Assembly: GCA_011319805.1 (NCBI GenBank)
Contig: SJRY01000252.1
Coordinates: forward strand, 434,001-498,000
DNA length: 64,000 nucleotides
Direction of reading: 5' to 3'
DNA from: Macrocybe gigantea
Taxonomy: Eukaryota; Basidiomycota; Agaricomycetes; Agaricales; Callistosporiaceae
Shown here one piece after another: positions 55,779 through 64,000 of this stretch (positions within the stretch are counted from its first letter, which is position 1; each line of letters begins with the position of its first letter). The position numbers and the translations under genes were made by a program. Below the pieces are notes generated by a model that saw only the letters and a list, made by a program, of their open reading frames with translations, had not been told where the DNA came from and ran no database searches.

Positions 55779-57452
55779 TCACGATGGGATCAGCAAATCC
55801 TTCACCTGAAAGGAGCACGAGAGCGAGAAGCGTTCCCATCAGTCACATATGAAACCAATCAGAAACAAGAGGAAAGAATCACCAGTTCATAGGTGAAAAA
55901 TGAAGTGGCGATACTCGGAGCAACCTTAACTAGGAGAAAGATGATGGATCAGAGATCTGTCGCTCTTTGCCAGTGTTCATATCAGATAACACTCACGCAG
56001 GTTGGGCCAGAGGCCCCTGTAGAGGCCTACGACACCTTCTGATCGAAGAATGCTCGCAAGGGCGTCCAGTGCACCTGAGTACTTGATTGCGCCACCCTTC
56101 ATGCCCGCGACCTGCATCTTTCTTCTCAACACGTCAAAGGGGTATGTGAGCGTCTGTGATATAGTCCCTGCGATAGACAACAAATCAAGAGGGTCAGCGA
56201 AGCTGTGAAGAACGGAGAGAACGGGTGTCTACACACCAGCCAAAGCACCGCACATCAGCTTTCGCACCACGCTGCTCTTGCCGGGCGGGGTGATGACGCC
56301 CCTCAAAAACTCGTACGCGGCGAAGTTGATGCCCACGTAAGGCGCGACACCGACGGCCGTCGTGATCAAGCCCCTGTACAGCCCGCGCACGCCGCCCTCC
56401 TCGCGTACGATCTTGAGCGTCATGCCCCAGATGGTGAGGTCGGCCTTGGTGTACATTGTGAGCGTGGCGGCTGGTGACGGCGTGGCGGTGTGCATCAGGG
56501 CAGCGACGGCGTGGCCTGGCTTGGGTATGGATGCGGGCGCCGACGCGCCTGACGACGCAGGTGCAGGAGCCGTGGCCCTGGGTTGTTGCGGTTGTGCAGC
56601 CTGCTGTGTGGCAGCGAGTGCGATGGATGCAGTGGCGATTGAGAGCCTGGATCGGACAAGGTCGAGAGGATAGGTGGAACAGACAGAGGTGATACCGGCG
56701 AGGGCACCGCTGGCGAGTCTCTTTGGCGTGTCGAGCTCTTTTGAGCCGTGTCTGGTGAAGAACTGAGATGACGTCAGCAGGCGTCTCGCTGATTGGCTGG
56801 CGGACTGACCTTCTTCAGTTGTTCGTACGTCGTAAATTGTACAGCACTAGAATAGTTTTAAAAAGGGATTAAAAAGAAATTTCCCAGTCACGACTGGCCT
56901 GTATGGAACGATGCGCAAGCAGTTAATTCCATTCCCGCGCATAAATCCTTTGAAGCCTTCCTCTTTCCACATCCGCACCAGACTCCGCCAAACGCCCTTG
57001 TACTGCCCATCCGACGACTGTGGCTGCACCTGCCTAGACAACCGGTCACCCAAAGCACACCCCATCACAAACTTACAACTTACTGGATGATCTTGAGTCT
57101 CTCCAGAGGACTGACAACTGTGCGGGACGCAGCTCCTGCGCATCCTCCGGCTGTGAATCACAAGCGATAAGCACAAACAAGCATGAGAACAGATAGCGGG
57201 TCCAAAACGCCAAGCATGCGACGCACCGATGAAATACGAAAGCACTTCAGGAGTGAAAAAGGTGAGTATCCTCGTCTTTTGGTCCGCGAGCACGTCCAAA
57301 GCCGTCTGCGTCGTCGAGCCTTCCTCCTTCGCAGCGACGGACAGCGGATGATCGTGGCGGACGCTCGAGCCAGACGACATGGCAGTCGTGGGCGACGAAG
57401 ACAAGGAGCGCGAATCGCCCATGCTAGTGCTGCTACTGGTGTTGCTGCTCAT
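55779..57452 (-). CDS. Mitochondrial carrier family (SLC25) protein
   Basis: Six-helix inner-membrane carrier with three repeats. Signature motifs: VVSPLERLKIIQQ, YPLDLVRSR and YPFDVLRRKMQ, the PX[DE]XX[RK] set, plus GFMRGNGINCLRIVPY, GVRGLYRGL and GVVGLYRGLWPNLLKV. The end is FFTYELVKDLLIPS at TGA 55779. The N-terminus (MSSNTSSSTSMG) is Ser-rich and hydrophilic. Repeat 2 holds a Gln/Ala/Pro-rich insertion of about 50 residues after the first helix pair. The sequence style resembles the yeast YPR011C / SLC25A24-42 group, whose members move APS/PAPS, CoA or ATP-Mg; I cannot choose. The intron at 56847-56898 has a GC donor (GCCAGT). Confidence 0.9.
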
Positions 57453-59299
57453 GACGATCGTGATGAAACCGATAAAACCGATGAGGCGAGTGTCAGCTCT
57501 GCCCGCATGAAAATGCCCCGAAAATGTGCAAGCGCGTGGGTGTGTGGCGCCCGATCCGTTCAGAGCCGCCCGCTGAGCTGTCGGAGAAGCCCTGAAAAAT
57601 AAAAAAGCGAGTCAAAAAGAGCGGCAGCAGTTCCTCGCAGTGATTGGGCAAGGGCGAGCCAGCAAAGTCTGCACTCAATCGAGGATGAGACGAACAACGA
57701 AAACTTTTTTCCTTTGGTTGGAGCACTGCATATTCCTCCCGATCTGATCTCCATTCAGGTAAATCAGGGTCACATGTCATTGCCGAACATGCCGGCCATT
57801 TCGTTGCAGCCGTCCAAACGCCAGGCAGCCATCCTCAACCAAGTTAGCTCAATTCTGGTCTGTCACTGACAACGCCAATGGAGCACTCCTTTTTCGACCC
57901 CGAATGTGCAGGAATGCTCAAGTTTTGGCTCAAACCTTCCACGTTGGTCAGCAGCGCCCTTGTTGCCATCTTCCCTGGCAGGCTTTTTACGTCTCAACAC
58001 GCAATTTTGTTTTCCTTTTGTCGAATATGACACCAGCACCGTATCCCCATCAAGGTGACTGCTTGGCTTCGTACAACTCTTAGCAATGCGAAAACCTCGA
58101 GGAGCTTTTTCTCCGAAGACGGGGGGTCAATGTGAATAGCACCAGCTTGGACACAGCCCAGACTGAGCCACTAACCCGCCAGTGCCCCAATCGTGCATCC
58201 TCGTTTTTTGGCACAGGGAAAGCGTACAAGTTATTATGAATCGGCCTGTACAATTCTCCGAGTCTGCCGCTGCACCGTCCACAAAGCGGCAGTGTGCATG
58301 TATGAAAGACATCCATTCATAGTAGCCAGCGCCTTCCTTCTCACCTCCCTGATTGCTTCCGCCAGGTCATTCACCGAGCTATTCAGTCTCCGCCTCTCTC
58401 CAGACATCGTGCCATACACGCTCAGCGCGATGACCGGGCCCTGCGCGTCTGCGACGCTCCACAGCGTGCACATCACACCACAGAAGCGCCGCAATGAACG
58501 CGTCTCGTCGCCCGTCGCTGTGCAGCACGCCGATAGGCACATGAACCGCGCCGCTTTGGCCTCCCCTCGCCCCGCGTGCGTCGCCAAAGAATCGAGGCAC
58601 AGCTTCAGGGGGAGCGTGCTCGATCTTGCAACAAAACTGGCTACGTATTCGACCTCTCTTGTCACGGAAGACCTTTGAAGCGTTTCGATCCCTTGCTTGT
58701 ATAAGCGATTCCAACGCGTATGTGTATGACTGGACAAATGGGCTAGCGGACGACAGATTGTAGCCACCCTATGTGCCGTCTGATAACTTGTTCATCCTGC
58801 ACTGGGCCAGCTCATCTCTCAATGCTTGGAGCTTTCTTCAATGGGCACGCTTACAGTTCGATGCACTGAGCTTCGGATCGACCAGGAAGCACCAGAATGG
58901 CATCGCTTCTATAGGAAGCATACCCAGCGGACCTCCACCAGCCATTTCAGTACTCCCGTACGCCTGATTCCGCTCCCTGCGCCTCTTCTGACTTCTCAAG
59001 CATACTGACGGGCCTTGCCACCATGCATAAGATAGTGTACTACCATTCAGGCGATGCGAAGAACCTCAACGACTCCATGGATTACTGACGAACGGCAGCG
59101 ATCAATATACCCCTGGGAGACCGAAATTTGCACTTCGCCCACGAATTTTGGCGGATCTCCATCTTCCGATTCCAAGAGAGGCATAGATGCATCTCTGAAC
59201 TGTGGGGGGCTGTTGCGACACTCACCTGGCCGTCCGATATGGGGCTTGTTTCCTGCGCTGCGGCGATTTTAGGAATCACATAGCGCTCGCACCGTTGAC
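57453..59299. other. Region without a supported gene
   Basis: About 1.85 kb. Short open frames only, without recognisable domains, splice logic or promoter pairing. The carrier promoter should lie near 57460-57800; the right part may be eroded flank of the TPR relic that follows. Confidence 0.35.
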
Positions 59300-60465
59300 G
59301 ATACGTGGCATCCTACCTAATGCCCAGTTTTCCCTACCTCTCTTGCGTGTATGACAAGTACAGGAGACTCAATGAAGTCCTAGAAAACATCGAAGCTGCT
59401 CTCAGATTCTCCCAGGTCGGTCTCGAAGCAATTCGCTCCGATGAGATTCCAAGTTTTTCGCATGTATGCAAAGTGTATTCGTTTGAGGACCAGCGTTTCG
59501 GACATTATTCCTGTCATAGCGCTTGTTTCTAGTATGCCTAGCTCGCACACACATCGCGACGTCCGATGCCCAATTAGGGACTTGGAGTCTTTGAATGCAG
59601 CTATCGTGCGGGGTACCGATGCCGTCCGCGCGGCGCCGCCTGGACACCTTATTCGTGCGGCGAGCCAGTCGGGCCTTGGAAGAACACATCTTGGGCGTTA
59701 TATACTGAGTGGTGACCTCAGACTTCAACTAAAGTGGGGCAAAGCTGCGGTCGAAAACACACATCCGAACGATCGTTCGTCAACAGAGTACCGGCCGCAG
59801 CTCGCTCTGATTTATGCGGTGTATTACAAGATGTTCGGAAACATCACGGATCTTTTCGAAGGGATGCAGTACTGACGGATGGCTGTCAATAGTACGCCCG
59901 CCGATCATTCCGCTCTGCGTCTACATCATTGGGCTTCGCTGATGGATGGTGTTCAACCCCTGGGGTGGAATAGATACTTATCAAACCCGTCCAAGCGCTC
60001 CTGGATTCGATACCAAAAGGTCATGCGTTCCAGCCAAAGTTATCTGGGACCTTGACTACGCTGTACAGTACGTACTCTGAATAGTTCCTAGACCTTGATC
60101 GAAGACAGCGCCGCGATATGCTCTCGTAGAGCTCAGCAAGCAAGGCTCCGGAGACTCTCAGCGATCAAGTACTCTCTCCGGCTCGACAGGATTGCACAAA
60201 CTGCGTTACCCGAGGCTCAGGCAGCGAAAGAAGCTCGATCCGGCCTTGTGGTGCTATCGCGCAGCAACGCAAGCAAAGTCCGCAAGTCCGACGGATATAC
60301 GAAAGGCGGCAACGGACTCCATCCAGACAAGGCCGCGGAGTTTCGGGTGCTGTCAGCACAGCTCCAGATGCCGACGGCCGGCAGCGGAAGAAAGAGGTTG
60401 ATGCGCGTGAGCTAGCGATAGTGGTAAAAGAGCTGGTTGAGCTTGACGCATTCGAGTCTATGTGA
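59300..60465 (+). pseudogene. Relic of a TPR/CHAT-type protein
   Basis: Degenerate tetratricopeptide-like repeats of the mushroom TPR-CHAT style: LNEVLENIEAALRFSQVGLEA; DLESLNAAIVRGTDAVRAAPPGH; SGDLRLQLKWGKAAVENTHPND; then, after an in-frame TGA at 59872-59874, RMAVNSTPADHSALRLHHWASL. Further right, FRVLSAQLQMP and (another frame) KEVDARELAIVVKELVEL resemble the linker before a CHAT protease domain. The CHAT domain itself is missing. Stops and frame changes show a dead copy. Assignment rests on repeat style only. Confidence 0.45.
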
Positions 60466-60778
60466 GCACGGCAAAGAAAAGCGTAAGCCAGAACAGTCAC
60501 CTCGGCGCCTATGAGGCTAGCGCTGAATGAGACGAGGCGAGACGGCCTCAAACAGGACGTCGGGGATCTCAAGTGACATCAGGAAGCCTTCTGTCAAGGC
60601 GAAAGGTAATGAAACAGCCTCCTTCGAGTCCATAGCCTCTGGTTAACATATCTGGCTTAGCACAAGACAGAAACTGCACATTTACGGTGACTTCTAGTCT
60701 TTGGCTCAAGATGATTCTGGTGGGCCTACATTCCGTTTTGATTCATGAAAAGATTTAATTGTTGAACAGCATGAGATG

Positions 60779-61651
60779 TCACGCTGGAAGCTTTCCTTCC
60801 TGTTTCAACTGCTTCAGTGCCGCCTCCGCCACACGAAAGCTCTCCATGCCAGTTGGAATTCCACAATAAATTGAAGCGTGGAGGAGGGTTTCCCTGATCT
60901 CGATTTCGGTAGCACCATTATTCACAGCCCCCCTGAGTTTTTGTTCGGTCGATTTTTTATGGAAGGAAAGTGAATGATACAGCCATCAGGGGCACGACTT
61001 ATCTATGCTACTCACCGGATGTGTCCTGCAAGCTAAAAGTAGCAGCACGTTGGACCACGTTAGCCAATTACGAACGTGCGTCATGATCATTCGTTCTTAC
61101 CTCGGCATGTTTCGCCTGATATGCGAGCAAAGCGAGGTTGATCAAGCTGCGTTGTTTCAATTCGAGTCCAGGACGGGTCCAGATAGTCCCCCATGCGGCC
61201 TAGATTGAACAGCAAGGAAGAAGCTCGTCGGATTTCGCGATCAGTGAACGAAGGCCTACCTCGGTTGCCAGCTTTCATATCGATAGTGACAGCGAAGGTG
61301 GACGAGAAAAGCGATCAGATTCCGTTTCGCAAAACAGACCCTGGAAGCGATAAGGGCCGATTGCTGCTCACCTGCTGCATTGGCCTCATGAACTCTGACG
61401 TGCCCTGGATCCGAGAGGTAAATTAGCCACAAGTCCATGGACATATGCTATCTCGGCGGCGGCAGAAAGGGACCTGCTGTAGCTGCTTATCGACATATTC
61501 GTCTCCCTGGGAGGAAAGGTCAGTGCGTGTTTATCGTGAGATAAGAACCACAGCAACACCGCCAACGAACCATGACTTGTCGTCGCACTGCCATTCCGGC
61601 ATCGTAGAGCTCCTGATGGGCCTTCTCGTTGGGCCTTTGAGTCGAAGACAT
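60779..61651 (-). CDS. Carboxymuconolactone decarboxylase-like (AhpD-like) protein
   Basis: Small enzyme of the CMD/AhpD-like superfamily; relatives act in aromatic ring breakdown or as peroxidase helpers. Seven exons (61651-61571, 61506-61474, 61404-61372, 61271-61260, 61199-61101, 61032-61016, 60932-60779) sum to 429 nt, 142 aa. Marks: AGMAVRRQVMGDEYVDKQL, AAWGTIWTRPGLELKQRSLINLALL, AYQAKHAELAGHIRGAVNNG, and TEIEIRETLLHASIYCGIPTG. It has a single Cys in the active-site helix region (YCG) instead of a CxxC pair, as in gamma-CMD-type proteins. Exon 4 is 12 nt (Leu-Ala-Thr-Glu) and exon 6 is 17 nt. Transcribed divergently from HIBADH. Confidence 0.9.
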
Positions 61652-61908
61652 GGTGGTGTTGGTGTGCGCTACAGATGGTCTGTGTGTGGGAGAGGTTATC
61701 GGAGCGGACGGGCGACGGACGAATTCGGTCCGATGATCTCACGATGAATCATCCATTTTCGGAAAGAGAATTCCTAATTTCAGGTCACATTGGTTCACGC
61801 ATCCACCTATGATGGAGCCTGGTTTTGCAAAACTGTCACATGAAAGAGGGAATCGCATGACAAAGTTGATCCCAAACTAACTCTCCTCTTGCACGCCGGA
61901 CAGCACGG
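61652..61908. promoter_or_regulatory. Bidirectional promoter region
   Basis: 257 bp between the divergent starts of the CMD-like gene and the dehydrogenase gene. It must contain both promoters; no TATA box is obvious. Confidence 0.5.
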
Positions 61909-63187
61909 ATGGGTGCCTTTACAATTCCTCAAGCGTTCGGATGGGTGGGGCTAGGCGCGATGGGGTACCCCATGGCGGTTCAATTGCGTCGAAAGATCCC
62001 ACCAACGGCGAGATTTACGGTCTTCGACATCAACCGAGCCGTCATGGACAGATTTTCTGAGGAATTCGCGGAGATGAGTGTGGAAGTCGCATCCAACGCA
62101 TGCGAGGTGGCGGAACAATCTGCAAGTCCATTAACGATCCATCCTGCATGCTACAGACAAGCTGAACGCGTTCATTTAGGACTTCGTGATTACCATCGTA
62201 CCTGAGGGTTTGTTCTCGTGTCCATTTCATCCTGGAGGTCTGATCATTCACGCTGTAGTAGGTGTTCATGTCAAGCAAGTTTATACGGGCGACGACGGAC
62301 TGCTTTCTGCACCCAACACGTCTGGAAAAATATTTGTCGATTGGTAAGGCGCAGAATGAAGGTCTCCTAGGAATTTACTCACAAGATCACTTTGAAACTA
62401 AAAGCTCGACGATCGACATCGAGACGTCATTGGAGGTCGGCAAACGCGTCGCTGAATCCCGCCCAACCGACCCTCCCAAGTTTTACGATGCACCGGTCTC
62501 TGGAGGTACGGCTGGCGCCTCGAAGGCCACTCTCACATTCATGGTTGGCGCATCAGCCACCGACGCGCACTTCCAGTTGCTCAAACGCATCTTCTCCTAC
62601 ATGGGAACGTCAATTTATGCGACAGGGGGGCCGAGTCTCGGGTTGGCAGCGAAGCTGAGCAACAACTACCTCTCAGGTCTCATCGCGCTCGCCACATCCG
62701 AAGCAATGAACCTCGGTATGCGGCTTGGGCTCGACCCAAACGTCCTTAGCAACTGTTTCAGCACCAGCTCTGGAGGCAGCTGGGTGAACTCCACCGTGAA
62801 CCCTGTTCCGGGGGTGTGTCCAAATGCGGTGACAAGCAAAGGGTATGAAGGCGGGTTTAAGGTTAGTATGAGTTTGCATTGGAATTTTGGCCGGGACGAG
62901 ATCTCATGTGAGTTGTGCATTACAGGTCCAGTTAATGAAGAAGGACATGTCCCTCGCTATTGAGGCCGCGGGACAGGTTAGTGCAAAATTGGTGCTGGCA
63001 GATGCGGGGTTGGCGGCCTATACGGCTGCGGCAGAAGATCCCAGATGTCGCGACAAAGATTCAAGAGTTGTATACCGATGGTGTGTCCTCCATCTGTTAC
63101 CATTACGCGGCTATTCCGAAATCTCTTAACTGCAGGCTGGGTGGGTATGAGCCGGAAGTAAAGCCACGAGACCGAAACGAGCCATAG
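61909..63187 (+). CDS. 3-hydroxyisobutyrate dehydrogenase-like oxidoreductase
   Basis: NAD(P)-dependent beta-hydroxyacid dehydrogenase, probably of mitochondrial valine breakdown. Six exons (61909-62121, 62180-62207, 62262-62343, 62405-62861, 62926-63080, 63136-63187) sum to 987 nt, 328 aa. Marks: GWVGLGAMGYPMA (Rossmann GxGxxG), FVITIVPEG, FVDCSTIDIET, FYDAPVSGGTAGA (substrate loop), LAAKLSNNYL (catalytic Lys), GFKVQLMKKDMSLA and EDPRCRDKDSRVVYRW. The N-terminus is short, so a mitochondrial presequence is not obvious. The first intron (62122-62179) has a perfect GC donor, GCAAGT. Confidence 0.93.
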
Positions 63188-63507
63188 CAGAAATTGATAT
63201 AATGTTCATCCATATGATGTATCCAAGAAATGAAACGCGGAACCGAGGATAGATGGAAGGGGCTTGTACTCATGTTTACGTAACAACGCACTTCTTTCTC
63301 TGCCTCCATATTGTCTCCTCTCTCGAACGCACGCGGACTAGCTATTTCATACCTGACAGGCAGTTCTTCAATGCGTCCCTATCTAATGCATAAAAATGCG
63401 AGAGAAGGCTCCGCTTCGCCATAAACGCTCTTTACCACATTCCACCGTCATCTTCCTCTTCACTATTACATCTATATTTTGATAAAGCTCTCATTCTGCA
63501 TACAAAT
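63188..63507. other. Intergenic, promoter of family member B
   Basis: 320 bp. It contains ATAAAAATGCGAG at 63390-63402, shared with the paralogue promoter at 30057-30069, followed by a pyrimidine-rich leader. Confidence 0.6.
63390..63402 (+). promoter_or_regulatory. Conserved TATA element of family member B
   Basis: ATAAAAATGCGAG, the same 13-mer as before member A. From its last base to the ATG is 106 bp in both genes. Confidence 0.65.
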
Positions 63508-64000
63508 ATGTCTTTCCAACCGGCATTTGAATCTACGCCCAAGCCCGCATTCAGGCACGGTGGTCTCGGGATCCTCACCCCAGGAATGGATTCCATGGAC
63601 ATCACGGATATGCTGGAGAAGGAAAGCGTAAGCTGTTGCATTCCCTCAGTGATGCACTTTATCGAACCGACTTTGCAGCGTTTCTCGGCGCCGTCCTCTT
63701 ATGCTGATTTTTCGCTTGACGACATCAATTTTGAAGAGGCGGCAACGCGTTTGACGGTTTCCAAGTCCATGCCCGAAAGAGTTGGGCTTGGCTTGAACAT
63801 GACGCTTATTGTCGGATCCATCTCCAATGGCCTCGCTGAAGAGCATAATGTCACCAGTTACGCCACAGAGTCCGACAACGCTATGCCGATCCTTGGAATT
63901 CCAGAACATCCTCCTTCTGCAGTCCTCAGTGTCGATATTACCGTTAGCTCTGTCCCGTCCCCCTATACTTCCTCCTCCTCTTTGGCGCTTCATGCTCCGA
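63508..64000 (+). CDS. Unknown basidiomycete protein, family member B (partial)
   Basis: Exon 1 63508-63627 (120 nt, as in member A), intron 63628-63678, exon 2 from 63679 to the window end. Shares MSFQP, FRHGGLGILTPGMDSMDI, the intron position and VGLGLNMTLIVGSISNGLAE with 28311-29951. The remainder has diverged and is Ser/Pro-rich. No function recognised; the 3' end lies outside the window. Confidence 0.75.
   Translation, partial: MSFQPAFESTPKPAFRHGGLGILTPGMDSMDITDMLEKESVSCCIPSVMHFIEPTLQRFSAPSSYADFSLDDINFEEAATRLTVSKSMPERVGLGLNMTLIVGSISNGLAEEHNVTSYATESDNAMPILGIPEHPPSAVLSVDITVSSVPSPYTSSSSLALHAP

Noticed and set aside
58193..58767. Overlapping 161- and 177-residue frames on opposite strands
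   Set aside because: Mutual shadows without recognisable motifs; neither has a convincing promoter or exon chain.
61016..61036. One-base deletion in the CMD-like gene near GACACATCCG
   Set aside because: Using the upstream acceptor (TTTTAG before CTTGCAGG) restores the frame and the conserved ELAGHIRGAVNNG reading.
1..64000. CRISPR arrays, operons, ribosome binding sites
   Set aside because: The window is eukaryotic nuclear DNA with spliceosomal introns; no regularly spaced short repeats were seen.

Overview
This window reads as nuclear DNA of an agaricomycete (mushroom-forming) basidiomycete. Host genes are cut by many 50-70 nt introns with short exons. Gene content fits: a sphingosine-1-phosphate lyase, a DUF6699-type protein, a fungal GH63 enzyme, a secreted GH28 polygalacturonase and a TPR/CHAT-type relic. 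The repeats are the LTR and tyrosine-recombinase retroelements common in these fungi.

Layout. 1-17170 is a nested transposon block. An old Ty3-type chromovirus lies on the minus strand (chromodomain at the left edge, gag and probable 5' LTR at right). A second, younger Ty3-type element (2487-13891, two 1123-bp LTRs) has inserted into its reverse transcriptase gene. The younger element carries, between integrase and 3' LTR, an extra gene on the opposite strand (about 3873-5914). That gene has its own TATA box and introns, and its product combines a Yap/bZIP-like basic motif, a Zn2Cys6-like cysteine cluster, a helical region and an acidic tail. It is the most unusual item in the window. 17738-28310 holds sphingosine-1-phosphate lyase (+), an alpha-arrestin (+) and mitochondrial cytochrome c peroxidase (-). 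28311-29951 is a gene of unknown family whose paralogue starts at 63508 near the right edge. 30217-35633 is a complete Ngaro/DIRS-type element with split direct repeats A1-B1-A2-B2 and gag, RT/RNase H and tyrosine recombinase ORFs. 35974-49018 carries an ACR3 arsenite transporter, a DUF6699 gene, GH28, GH63 and a small secreted protein. 49019-63187 holds a very long RhoGAP gene, a mitochondrial carrier, a TPR/CHAT relic, and a divergent pair: a carboxymuconolactone-decarboxylase-like gene and a 3-hydroxyisobutyrate dehydrogenase.

Gene models were spliced by hand. For S1P lyase (554 aa), arrestin (811 aa), ACR3 (393 aa), DUF6699 (217 aa), the CMD protein (142 aa) and HIBADH (328 aa) the exon sums are multiples of three with no internal stop. 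In CCP1, GH63 and RhoGAP single-base gaps or insertions, mostly in short homopolymers, break otherwise well-conserved frames. The same kind of lesion is frequent in the younger LTR element, so uncorrected assembly indels are a serious alternative to real decay. Five introns appear to use GC instead of GT donors. No database search was possible; family calls rest on motifs recognised by eye.
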